A stretch of DNA of 8,759 nucleotides, from the NCBI GenBank assembly GCA_021807065.1, contig JAKAPO010000078.1:1-8759 (forward strand). The letters run 5' to 3'. Below the pieces are notes generated by a model that did not search any database, was not told the origin of the DNA, and worked only from the letters and a program-made list of their open reading frames with translations. The stretch is from a bacterium. GTDB taxonomy: Bacteria > Vulcanimicrobiota > Vulcanimicrobiia > Vulcanimicrobiales > Vulcanimicrobiaceae. Positions 1-6,125 of this stretch are shown piece by piece. Made by a program: the position numbers and the translations under genes. How positions within the stretch are numbered: position 1 is the stretch's first letter; every line of letters starts with the position of its first letter.

Positions 1-802
1 GCGAGAAAATACTATGCGGCAGGGAGTTGATCGCGGAACCGCAGACCATCAGGACGGCCATCGTCTCACCGAGCGCACGCCCCAGTGCGAGCAGGACGGA
101 GGCGCCGATGCCGCCTCGAACGCTCGGCAGAACCGCACGGGTCACGGCCTGCCACGAGGTGCTTCCCAACGCGATGCTCGCCTCATAGATGTCCGCGGAC
201 TGCGCCTGGATCGCATCGCGTGTCGTCGCGACCATAATCGGAACGATCATGATCGCCAAGATGACCGTAGCGGCTAGCAGCCCGTTTCCGCTGCCGGTTC
301 CGCTGACTCGGCCGATATATGGGACGAGCACGATCATTCCCCATAGGCCGTAGACGACCGAAGGGACGCCGGCCATAAGCTCGAGGATTGCGTTCGCAAG
401 CGGTTTGATACGGCTCGGAATGCGATAGACGATCGCGAGCGCCACGAGAATCGAGAAGGGAACGGCGACGAGCATCGCCAGGAATGACGTCAGCAACGTG
501 CCCACGACGAAGACGATCGAACCGAACGAGGCGCCTGGTTCGGCAGTATAACCGCCGTGCGAGAGCAGCGCTCCGCTCCCGTACTGATTGCCGATGTTCC
601 AGGTGATCGACGTAAAGAAACCCAGGCCGTTGAAGCGAATCGCGGGATACGCGTAAACGAACAGACCCGCGAGCATAACGAAGACGAGGCCGAAGCTAAC
701 GAGGGCGGCGAGGCCGGTCGCGCCGCGCAGCAGCCTTTGCGCGAAGATCCTCTGGCTGAGGGCGGGCCTGCGGGCCCGCCCTCGAACTGCGTTTACCGCC
801 AC
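1..802 (-). CDS. pstC: Phosphate ABC transporter permease PstC (partial, 3' end beyond left edge)
   Basis: Inner-membrane permease of the high-affinity phosphate importer, which works with PstA, PstB and PstS. Translating the minus strand gives one open frame with no stop up to position 1, about 267 residues. A basic N-terminus precedes a first membrane segment (around ALVSFGLVFVMLAGLFVY). Next come LGFFTSITWN, the membrane stretch FVVGTLLTSFLAMLVAVPF, and GVPSVVYGLWG, typical of PstC. The ABC coupling (EAA) loop reads EASIALGSTSWQAVTRAVLP, then GRALGETMAVLMV. About 40-50 C-terminal residues are probably missing. GTG at 802 is the only good start: the frame has no ATG before the first membrane segment. 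A weak GAAG lies 8 bases upstream, and 13 bases separate it from the pstS stop, so the two genes are one operon. The loop after ITWN (to ASFG) looks longer than in E. coli PstC. pstA and pstB would be expected to follow off the left edge. Identity is confident; the start is less so. Confidence 0.93.
   Translation of the reverse strand, partial: MAVNAVRGRARRPALSQRIFAQRLLRGATGLAALVSFGLVFVMLAGLFVYAYPAIRFNGLGFFTSITWNIGNQYGSGALLSHGGYTAEPGASFGSIVFVVGTLLTSFLAMLVAVPFSILVALAIVYRIPSRIKPLANAILELMAGVPSVVYGLWGMIVLVPYIGRVSGTGSGNGLLAATVILAIMIVPIMVATTRDAIQAQSADIYEASIALGSTSWQAVTRAVLPSVRGGIGASVLLALGRALGETMAVLMVCGSAINSLPHSIFS
758..783 (-). other. Perfect 11-bp GC hairpin at the pstS-pstC junction
   Basis: GAGGGCGGGCC, a TGCG loop and GGCCCGCCCTC form an uninterrupted 11-bp stem with a 4-base loop. 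It lies 33 bases past the pstS stop and, if pstC starts at GTG 802, inside codons about 7-15 of pstC, where it encodes Arg/Pro/Ala-rich residues. No run of U follows, so it is not a classic intrinsic terminator. Stable hairpins after a binding-protein gene are known in ABC operons to protect the upstream mRNA or thin out downstream transcription. That role here is inference. The stem itself is read directly from the sequence. Confidence 0.6.
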
Positions 803-815
803 GCGCGGAACTTCG

Positions 816-1868
816 CTAATGGATCTTGTTTATCTGCGCCCCGCTCTCGCGAATGACGCGTGCCGGAAGCGGCAGGAAGTGGACGGCATCGAGGAAGCGC
901 GCCTGCTGGCCGCCGTTCTTCGAGATCGCCCATTTGAGGAACGCCTTCAGGGCCCCGGCCGTTGCCGCGTCGGGCTGATGAGGATTGATGATCGCGTACT
1001 CGTAGTTGATGATCGGGTACGACTGCGCTCCCGGCGCAAAGATCAGCGAGATTCGCTCGTCGGCAGGCGTGCTGTTCTCGAGCTCTCTCGCATCGGCACC
1101 GATCGTCATCGCGGTCGGGAGGACGAACCTGCCGGCGCGATTTCGCAGGGCCGCGTAGCCAAGCCCTGCGGCGTTGGTTTGATTGAGGAAGCTGACGCCG
1201 ATGTAGGCAATCGAGTACGGCGTCGCCTTGCAGGTCTGAACCATTCCGGGATTACCGTTGGCACCTACGGCTGCGCTCACCGATGGCCAGCTAATCGTCG
1301 TTCCGTAACCGGGACCGCCGTTCCACCACGGAGTCGATTTCGAGAGATACTGCGTGAAGATAAACGTGTCACCGGAACCATCCGCACGATGGATCGGGAT
1401 GATACCTCGGTGAGGCAATCGTTTGGCGAAGTGCGGATTGAGCGCTTTGATTTGCGCGTCATCCCACATCGTGATCCGGCCGCCGTAGATTCCTGCAAGC
1501 ACCGGTCCCGACAGGTTCAGGTGCACGTTGTTGAGACCGGGCAGATTGTAGTTGATCTGCTGTGCGCTGATCGCGAGAGGAATGTTGAGCATCGGCGATT
1601 GGCGCATCTGCGCGTCGCTCATGTAGGCGTCCGACGCGCCGATCTGCGCGACGCCTGAGATCGCCTGCGAGATACCGGTACCGCTCCCGGTGCCTTGCGT
1701 CGTAATCTGCACGTCGCGGTGCGTTCTCTGGTAATCCGCCACCCAGAGATTCATGAGCGGGTAAAGAAGTGTGGACCCGGTTTCCAGAAGGCGGGTCGCT
1801 GCGAAGGCCTGGCCGCCGACTGCGGCCACGAGCAAACCAATGAGCACGAGTGCGTTCAGTTTTCGCAT
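816..1868 (-). CDS. pstS: Phosphate-binding periplasmic protein PstS
   Basis: Captures phosphate outside the inner membrane and delivers it to PstC/PstA. With the ATG at 1868 the protein is 350 residues. Residues 1-23 form a Sec signal peptide (MRK, a hydrophobic run, likely cleavage after QAFA). There is no cysteine at the cleavage site, so it is not a lipoprotein. The phosphate-binding motifs of the family are present: LLETGSTLLYPL just after the signal, GTGSGTGISQAISG, IGASDAYMSD, and IPIHRADGSGDTFIFTQYLS, which corresponds to the RSDGSGT loop. A GTG at 1886 and an ATG at 1871 are also in frame. I prefer 1868 because GGAAG sits about 4 bases upstream and the signal peptide then starts with MRK. 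pstC follows 13 bases later. A possible PhoB/PhoP-type site lies upstream (1895-1935). Family assignment is secure; the start is moderately sure. Confidence 0.95.
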   Translation of the reverse strand: MRKLNALVLIGLLVAAVGGQAFAATRLLETGSTLLYPLMNLWVADYQRTHRDVQITTQGTGSGTGISQAISGVAQIGASDAYMSDAQMRQSPMLNIPLAISAQQINYNLPGLNNVHLNLSGPVLAGIYGGRITMWDDAQIKALNPHFAKRLPHRGIIPIHRADGSGDTFIFTQYLSKSTPWWNGGPGYGTTISWPSVSAAVGANGNPGMVQTCKATPYSIAYIGVSFLNQTNAAGLGYAALRNRAGRFVLPTAMTIGADARELENSTPADERISLIFAPGAQSYPIINYEYAIINPHQPDAATAGALKAFLKWAISKNGGQQARFLDAVHFLPLPARVIRESGAQINKIH

Positions 1869-1894
1869 CATGCTTCCATGATGCACGACCCACG

Positions 1895-1935
1895 CTAAGA
1901 CAAGATTAAGGAGAGGTTATCCGTAAGGTTGACAG
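1895..1935 (-). promoter_or_regulatory. Possible Pho-type operator upstream of pstS
   Basis: Read on the minus strand, this stretch contains CTGTCAACCTT, then GATAACCTC, then CTTAATCTT. It thus holds three similar hexamers (CAACCT, TAACCT, TAATCT) spaced 12 and 11 bases apart, ending 27 bases before the pstS ATG. PhoB/PhoP response regulators bind direct repeats with a period near 11 bases, and the E. coli half-site begins CTGTCAT, which CTGTCAA resembles. The second half-site does not match the E. coli consensus, and I see no clear -10 hexamer. The site is therefore suggested by position and periodicity only. Confidence 0.3.
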
Positions 1936-1977
1936 ATATCCGCAGCGAGTACCTACGCGGCGGCCGACATCGGCGCT

Positions 1978-2116
1978 TCATAAGGACGGTTCGAAACGGC
2001 GTGCGACGCTCACGAGCAGGAGGATGATGGGCACCCCAATCACAGCCGCAAACGCTTCACCCGACGTGATGCCGAACAAAGCAATGCAGAGCGCGATCGC
2101 GAGTTCGCGGAAATGA
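1978..2116 (-). pseudogene. C-terminal remnant of an ACR3-type arsenite exporter
   Basis: The minus-strand frame ending in TGA at 1978-1980 reads F-R, then ELAIALCIALFGITSGEAF, then AAVIGVPIILLLVSVARRF, then EPSL and stop. This resembles the extreme C-terminus of ACR3 arsenite efflux proteins (bile acid/sodium symporter superfamily), which from memory reads like NNFELAIAVAI.FGI.SGEAFAAVIGPLVEVPVLI. Relative to that pattern about four residues (PLVE) are missing and an Arg is inserted before ELAIA. There is no ATG in the frame. The ~300 upstream residues of such a protein are absent: thrS begins 34 bases away on the other strand and is intact there. I read it as the tail of a gene lost by rearrangement. 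A short expressed membrane peptide from a TTG or GTG codon is possible but less likely. The recognition is by eye only. Confidence 0.6.
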
Positions 2117-2134
2117 CAGCGGCAGTGGCTCGCC

Positions 2135-2141
2135 GAAAGGG
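2135..2141 (+). promoter_or_regulatory. Ribosome binding site of thrS
   Basis: GAAAGGG lies 8 bases before the ATG at 2150. The thrS frame is closed by TGA at 2114-2116, and no start codon lies between that stop and the ATG. The site therefore fixes the short N-terminus of the synthetase. Confidence 0.6.
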
Positions 2142-2149
2142 CTGCGCTT

Positions 2150-3865
2150 ATGCCTGAGACGCCGCTGCCGGAGCTGCGGCATACCGCCGCGCACGTGCTC
2201 GCCTATGCCGTGCAGGACCTTTTCCCGGAGGCGAAGCCGACGATCGGCCCAGCAATCGAGAACGGCTTCTACTACGATTTCGACCGCGCGATACCGTTCA
2301 CGCCGCAAGACCTCGAACGCCTCGAGGAGCGCATGCGTGAGATTGTGGCGGCGGATTACGAGATGAATGGCCGAGAGGTTACGCGCGAACAGGCGATCGC
2401 ACACTTTCACGGCAACGCGTACAAGATCGAGATCGCGCAGCAGATTCCCGATGGCGAGCCGATCACGCTCTACACGATCGGCGGGTTCACCGATCTGTGC
2501 CGCGGCGGTCACGCGAAGCGTACCGGTGAGATCGGCGCGCTCAAGTTGCAGGGCGTTGCCGGCGCTTACTGGCGAGGCGACGAGAAGAATCCGATGCTGC
2601 AACGCATCTACGGCACCGCCTGGCACACGCAGCGCGAACTGGACGAATACCTCCTTCAATTAGAGGAAGCGCAGAAACGCGATCATCGGCGGCTCGGCAA
2701 CGAGCTGGACCTCTTCTCCATCGAAGAGGCGGCCGGAGGCGGGCTGATCTTTTGGCATCCCAAAGGCGCGACAGTACGTGCCGTCGTCGAAGAGTTCATC
2801 CGCGAAGGGTTGCGCGAGCGCGGCTATCTGGCAGTCTACACGCCGCACGTCGTCAAGGAGACGCTCTTCGAAACCTCCGGACATCTCGAGAACTACGCCG
2901 AGAACATGTTTGGACCGCTGGAGGTCGAGGATCAGCGTTTTCGCGTGAAGCCGATGAACTGTCCGGGGCATATCCTCATCTACAAGAGCCGGATGCGCAG
3001 TTATCGCGATCTTCCGCTCCGCTACTCCGAGTTCGGCACCGTTTACCGCTTCGAACGCTCGGGCGTCCTGCATGGATTGACGCGTGTGCGCGGTTTCACG
3101 ACGGACGACGGACATATCTTCCTTCGCGCCGATCAACTGCAACGCGAGTTCGAGCAGACGCTCGACGAGGCGCTGCGGATGATGAACGCGTTCCGCTTTA
3201 CCGACTTCCTCTGCTACTTGTCGACGCGCGAAGGACTCAAACGCGGCGCAACCGACGACCTCGCTGAGGATGCCATTCGTAACGCACTCGAACGTTCGAA
3301 GTTACGGTGGCAGCGTGACGAGGGCGGCGGAGCCTTCTACGGGCCGAAACTCGACATCATGGTACGCGATGCGATCGGGCGCCAGTGGCAGCTCGGGACC
3401 GTGCAGGTCGACTTCACGCTTCCCGAACGTTTCGATCTGAACTATCGCGGCGCGGACGGGCGCGAGCACCGGCCGGTCATGATCCACCGCGCGCTGGCGG
3501 GATCGATGGAACGCTTCTTCGGCGTGCTCATCGAGCATTTCGCCGGAGCGTTCCCAGCATGGCTGGCACCGGTCCAGGCGGTCGTGGTGCCGATCGCAGA
3601 GCAGCAAGCCGCCTACGCGCGCGAGGCTGCAGCCCAGCTCCGCGGTGCGGGATTCCGCGTCGAGGTGGACGAGAGCAACGAGAAGCTCGGTTATAAGATC
3701 CGGCATTGGAAGACCGAGAAGGTCCCCTACATTCTCGTCGCCGGAAAGCAAGAAGTTGCCGAGGGGACACTGAATGTCAACGAGCGCGGGGTCGAAGCGA
3801 AACGCACCGCGACAGTCGCATCGTTTATAGAGGAGCTGCGCGCTATTGTGTCATCCCGAGCGTAG
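2150..3865 (+). CDS. thrS: Threonyl-tRNA synthetase lacking the N-terminal TGS domain
   Basis: Cytoplasmic class II synthetase that charges tRNA-Thr with threonine. It is 571 residues, against about 640 in E. coli; the ~62-residue N-terminal TGS domain is absent. The editing (SAD) domain comes first, with its four metal-type residues present: H11 and H15 in HTAAH, C117 and H121 in CRGGH. The catalytic core follows (about 185-465), with the zinc ligands C271 (MNCPGH), H322 (DDGHIF) and H446 (MIHRALAGSMERF). Class II signatures include RYSEFGTVYRFERSGVLHGL and, near motif 3, GSMERF. The anticodon-binding domain spans about 470-571 (VVVPIAEQQ to the end). The ATG at 2150 is forced by an in-frame TGA at 2114-2116. 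The final residues VSSRA and the stop codon lie within a dispersed repeat (3848-3892). No T-box or other leader is visible upstream. Function is secure, since every catalytic and editing residue checked is intact. Confidence 0.97.
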   Translation: MPETPLPELRHTAAHVLAYAVQDLFPEAKPTIGPAIENGFYYDFDRAIPFTPQDLERLEERMREIVAADYEMNGREVTREQAIAHFHGNAYKIEIAQQIPDGEPITLYTIGGFTDLCRGGHAKRTGEIGALKLQGVAGAYWRGDEKNPMLQRIYGTAWHTQRELDEYLLQLEEAQKRDHRRLGNELDLFSIEEAAGGGLIFWHPKGATVRAVVEEFIREGLRERGYLAVYTPHVVKETLFETSGHLENYAENMFGPLEVEDQRFRVKPMNCPGHILIYKSRMRSYRDLPLRYSEFGTVYRFERSGVLHGLTRVRGFTTDDGHIFLRADQLQREFEQTLDEALRMMNAFRFTDFLCYLSTREGLKRGATDDLAEDAIRNALERSKLRWQRDEGGGAFYGPKLDIMVRDAIGRQWQLGTVQVDFTLPERFDLNYRGADGREHRPVMIHRALAGSMERFFGVLIEHFAGAFPAWLAPVQAVVVPIAEQQAAYAREAAAQLRGAGFRVEVDESNEKLGYKIRHWKTEKVPYILVAGKQEVAEGTLNVNERGVEAKRTATVASFIEELRAIVSSRA

Positions 3866-3892
3866 TGAGCGAAGCGAACGCAGTCTAAGGAC
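3848..3892 (+). repeat. Dispersed repeat element, copy A, overlapping the thrS stop
   Basis: The sequence begins GTGTCATCCCGAGCGTAGTG and ends CGCAGTCTAAGGAC. It has the look of the GTCATCCCGAGCG...GCAGTCGAGGGAC elements that I recall as scattered between genes in many environmental bacterial genomes. Its core recurs, inverted, at 6091-6118 (copy B), matching GTCATnCCGAGCG and then AGTGAG with a one-base gap. It supplies the last codons and TAG of thrS and occupies most of the 40-base gap to the lipoprotein start. A short GCGT/ACGC stem is possible inside it. Whether it is a terminator, a mobile miniature element or something else cannot be told from two copies. Confidence 0.5.
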
Positions 3893-3905
3893 AACCAACA
3901 AGCCG

Positions 3906-4856
3906 ATGCAACGCATAATACTCCTTGCCATCATCTCAGCATCGTTCGCGCTGGCGGCGGCGTGCTCGGGCGATCTCAACTCGGGTATGTCCGCACCCGG
4001 CGGGATCACTCCACAGATACAGCCGGGAACCCAGCAGGGTCCGGGAGCACAGGGCAATGTGCGCGGCAGCCCCAGACAGCACAGCGTACCCGGTCAGCCT
4101 ACGCCCACTCCAAGCGCTCCGCCGGGAAATCCTGCGACGTATTCTTTTGCGGATGTGAGTAACGGCATCCGTTGTCCGGACGTCGACGGATACAGTTGCA
4201 TCATCCACCTGAACGTGCCGGCTGCAACGCCGAGCCCCAAACCGGGTGCGCACCAGACTGCATCGCCGTCTCCGACACCGTCTCCGACACCGTCTCCGAC
4301 ACCGTCTCCGACGCCGTCACCGTCGCCATCGTCATCTGCAGGCTCCTCGCCATCGCCGTCGCCCAGCGCAACGCCGGCAATTACCGTTGCGCTCGAAGCG
4401 CAACCGCACGATGCTCCCGCGATGGTCCGTGCCGACACCAAATCCGTCCTGACGACCGCCTTGATCGCGCTACGTCTCTCGACCAATCAAAACGTCTTGC
4501 TGAAAGGGTCGGCATCCGTCGATTTCATTCTTCCGCAAGGACAGCTCGACGGCCGCGAGTTTGCAGTTCAACTCTTCCGCGAAACGACGGTTCGTCGCCG
4601 CCACGTCGACCGTTTCATAGGATCGTACGGCAACTCCACCATTACGACAGGAACGCTGCACTTCGCCATCGCACCGCCGCAAGTCACGGTAAGGCGCGAC
4701 GAAACGTGGCTGTTGGTCCTCTACGCGAGTGAAAGGCCGATGCCAAGCGCATCGCCGAAACCCAAGCCATCGCCCTCACCCTCGCCTTCACCAAGTCCAT
4801 CGCCTAGCGTATCGCCGAGCACCTCACCAAGTTCATCTCCATCCGCAACGCCTTAA
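3906..4856 (+). CDS. Ser/Pro-rich lipoprotein of unknown function
   Basis: I do not recognise a family. The 316-residue product starts with a lipoprotein signal (MQRIILLAIISASFALAAAC, lipid-bearing Cys20). It should therefore be anchored to a membrane. Residues 21-78 are Gly/Gln/Pro-rich and probably disordered. A short segment (79-105) holds two cysteines, C90 and C98, in RCPDVDGYSC, which could form a disulfide outside the cytoplasm. Residues 108-157 are a Ser/Pro/Thr linker with four SPTP units (122-137). A likely folded beta-rich domain follows (about 158-277), containing VLLKGSASVDFILPQGQLDG and ETWLLVLYAS. The tail (281-316) is again Ser/Pro/Lys repeats. The ATG at 3906 is chosen because it begins the signal peptide; a TTG at 3846 would add 20 residues encoded by the repeat element. 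AAGGAC, about 13 bases upstream, is a weak ribosome site. The next gene starts 9 bases after the stop, so the two are probably one transcript. Confidence 0.75.
   Translation: MQRIILLAIISASFALAAACSGDLNSGMSAPGGITPQIQPGTQQGPGAQGNVRGSPRQHSVPGQPTPTPSAPPGNPATYSFADVSNGIRCPDVDGYSCIIHLNVPAATPSPKPGAHQTASPSPTPSPTPSPTPSPTPSPSPSSSAGSSPSPSPSATPAITVALEAQPHDAPAMVRADTKSVLTTALIALRLSTNQNVLLKGSASVDFILPQGQLDGREFAVQLFRETTVRRRHVDRFIGSYGNSTITTGTLHFAIAPPQVTVRRDETWLLVLYASERPMPSASPKPKPSPSPSPSPSPSPSVSPSTSPSSSPSATP
4269..4316 (+). repeat. 12-bp tandem repeat, four units
   Basis: Four consecutive 12-base units TCTCCGACACCG lie within the lipoprotein gene; the fourth differs at one base (ACG for ACA). Each encodes Ser-Pro-Thr-Pro, in frame. 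Such arrays change length by slippage in multiples of four residues without breaking the frame. Confidence 0.9.
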
Positions 4857-4860
4857 GGAG
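4854..4860 (+). promoter_or_regulatory. Ribosome binding site overlapping the lipoprotein stop
   Basis: TAAGGAG contains the TAA stop of the lipoprotein gene and a near-ideal Shine-Dalgarno sequence, 5 bases before the GTG at 4866. It decides the GTG start of the transporter. It also implies that translation of the two genes is coupled. Confidence 0.8.
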
Positions 4861-4865
4861 CGATC

Positions 4866-6092
4866 GTGTCCCGGGCGTTTGTTGCGAGTTTTCTCGGGTG
4901 GACGCTCGACGCGTACGACTTCTTTCTAGTCATCGTCGTCGTCCCACATCTCGCCGACGATTTTCACCGCAGCGTTGCCGCAATCTCCGTCGCCGTGACG
5001 CTCACGCTGGCGATGCGGCCGGTCGGGGCGCTTATCTTCGGGTGGTTCGCCGACCGTTACGGACGCCGCGGCCCGCTGATGGTCGACATCGGGCTGTACT
5101 CGCTCTTCGAGCTGCTCACCGCGTTCTCGCCGAACCTTACCGTCTTGCTCGTTTTGCGCGCGCTTTTCGGCGTGGCAATGGGCGGCGAATGGGGTCTGGG
5201 TGCCGCGCTTGCGATGGAATCGCTTCCCCCGCGGCGGCGGGGACTGTTCAGCGGCATGCTGCAGCAGGGATATGCGGTCGGCTATCTGCTGGCCGCTGTT
5301 ACGCTCGCGTTGCTTTACACCCATATCGGCTGGCGCGGGATGTTCGCGCTCGGCGTTCTTCCGGCGCTGCTCATCCTCTATATCAGGCGGAGCGTTCCCG
5401 AATCGCCCGGGTGGAAAGCCGGTGCGGCGCCACCCGCATTCCAACCCCGCGCCATCCTCGGATCACTGCGCCGGTACGGTGTGCTGTTCGTCTACGGAAT
5501 GCTGCTCATGGCGGCGTTGAACTTCATGGCACACGGTTCCCAAGATCCGTACGCGACCTTCCTCACGAAACAAATGAAGTTCTCTCCCGAGTTCGTCGGT
5601 ACGATCGCCGCGATCACCATGGTCGGTGCAATTTGCGGCGGAACGTTCTTCGGTTGGCTTTCGCAACACATCGGACGACGCGTCGCGATCGTCGCCGCGG
5701 CGCTGATCGGCGCTGCGCTCATTCCAGTCTGGGCGTTCGGCCACACCGCGGCGGCACTCGCGGCCGGCGGATTCTTCATGCAGTTCATGATCCAAGGAGC
5801 GTGGGGCATCATTCCCGCGCACCTCAACGAACTCGCGCCCCCGAGCGCCCGCGGAACCTTCCCCGGGTTCACCTATCAGCTCGGCAACCTTATCGCTGCC
5901 GGAACCTTGCAAATCGAGGCAACGCTCGCGGCGCATCGTTTTATCTCGCCGGCGGGTCCGAACTACGCGATGGCTATGGCGTTCTTTATGGCACTCGCGT
6001 TCGCGGCGGTTATCGTAATGACGTTGCTCGGATACGGCGTTGCCGCCGAGCGGAGAGACGAGGCGCTTGCCTCGACGTCGTTTCGGCGCTAA
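4866..6092 (+). CDS. MFS transporter, NanT/JEN1-like (organic acid or sugar acid:H+ symporter)
   Basis: Inner-membrane secondary transporter of 408 residues with about 12 hydrophobic segments. The N-terminus FLGWTLDAYDFFLVIVVVP (Asp15, Asp18) is typical of the branch holding the sialic acid transporter NanT and the lactate/pyruvate carrier JEN1. Loop 2-3 carries the MFS motif GWFADRYGRR (59-68), with a weaker counterpart FGWLSQHIGRR in the second half. Residues 102-126 read GVAMGGEWGLGAALAMESLP and then PRRRG, also characteristic of this branch. PESPGW (178-183) follows the sixth membrane segment. The GTG start at 4866 is set by TAAGGAG overlapping the preceding stop. The protein is probably co-expressed with the lipoprotein upstream. 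The substrate is unknown: a carboxylate is a family-based guess, and no catabolic neighbour helps. A dispersed repeat core begins at the stop codon. Confidence 0.88.
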   Translation: MSRAFVASFLGWTLDAYDFFLVIVVVPHLADDFHRSVAAISVAVTLTLAMRPVGALIFGWFADRYGRRGPLMVDIGLYSLFELLTAFSPNLTVLLVLRALFGVAMGGEWGLGAALAMESLPPRRRGLFSGMLQQGYAVGYLLAAVTLALLYTHIGWRGMFALGVLPALLILYIRRSVPESPGWKAGAAPPAFQPRAILGSLRRYGVLFVYGMLLMAALNFMAHGSQDPYATFLTKQMKFSPEFVGTIAAITMVGAICGGTFFGWLSQHIGRRVAIVAAALIGAALIPVWAFGHTAAALAAGGFFMQFMIQGAWGIIPAHLNELAPPSARGTFPGFTYQLGNLIAAGTLQIEATLAAHRFISPAGPNYAMAMAFFMALAFAAVIVMTLLGYGVAAERRDEALASTSFRR

Positions 6093-6118
6093 CGCGTCTC
6101 ACTCGCTCGGTATGACAA
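6091..6118 (-). repeat. Dispersed repeat element, copy B (inverted, shorter)
   Basis: On the minus strand this reads GTCATACCGAGCGAGTGAG and then ACGCGTT. It matches the first part of copy A at 3848 (GTCATCCCGAGCG, T, AGTGAG) apart from one substitution and one base gap. It touches the TAA of the MFS gene and fills the 33-base gap between two convergent genes. The right half of copy A (GCAGTCTAAGGAC) is not recognisable here. Confidence 0.5.
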
Positions 6119-6125
6119 GAAGGTA

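Noticed and set aside
557..856. 99-codon plus-strand frame
   Set aside because: Antisense to pstC and the end of pstS, whose translation shows clear permease motifs.
819..1658. 279-codon open frame on the plus strand
   Set aside because: Entirely antisense to pstS, Arg/Asp-rich, with no family motif; a GC-rich shadow frame.
2057..2659. 200-codon minus-strand frame over the thrS start and the acr3 remnant
   Set aside because: Different frame from the acr3-like one, antisense to well-conserved thrS, no recognisable domain.
3846..3905. N-terminal extension of the lipoprotein from TTG 3846
   Set aside because: The added residues (HPERSERSERS) are encoded by the dispersed repeat and would bury the signal peptide.
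4269..4316. Possible CRISPR-like array
   Set aside because: The 12-base units are contiguous with no spacers and are in-frame coding.
4094..4486. Gly/Asp-repeat protein on the minus strand
   Set aside because: The GDGVGDGV pattern is only the complement of the Ser-Pro-Thr-Pro tandem repeat.
4898..6115. 405-codon plus-strand frame inside the transporter gene
   Set aside because: Offset frame of the MFS gene with an Arg-rich product lacking membrane segments, although nearly as long as the real gene.
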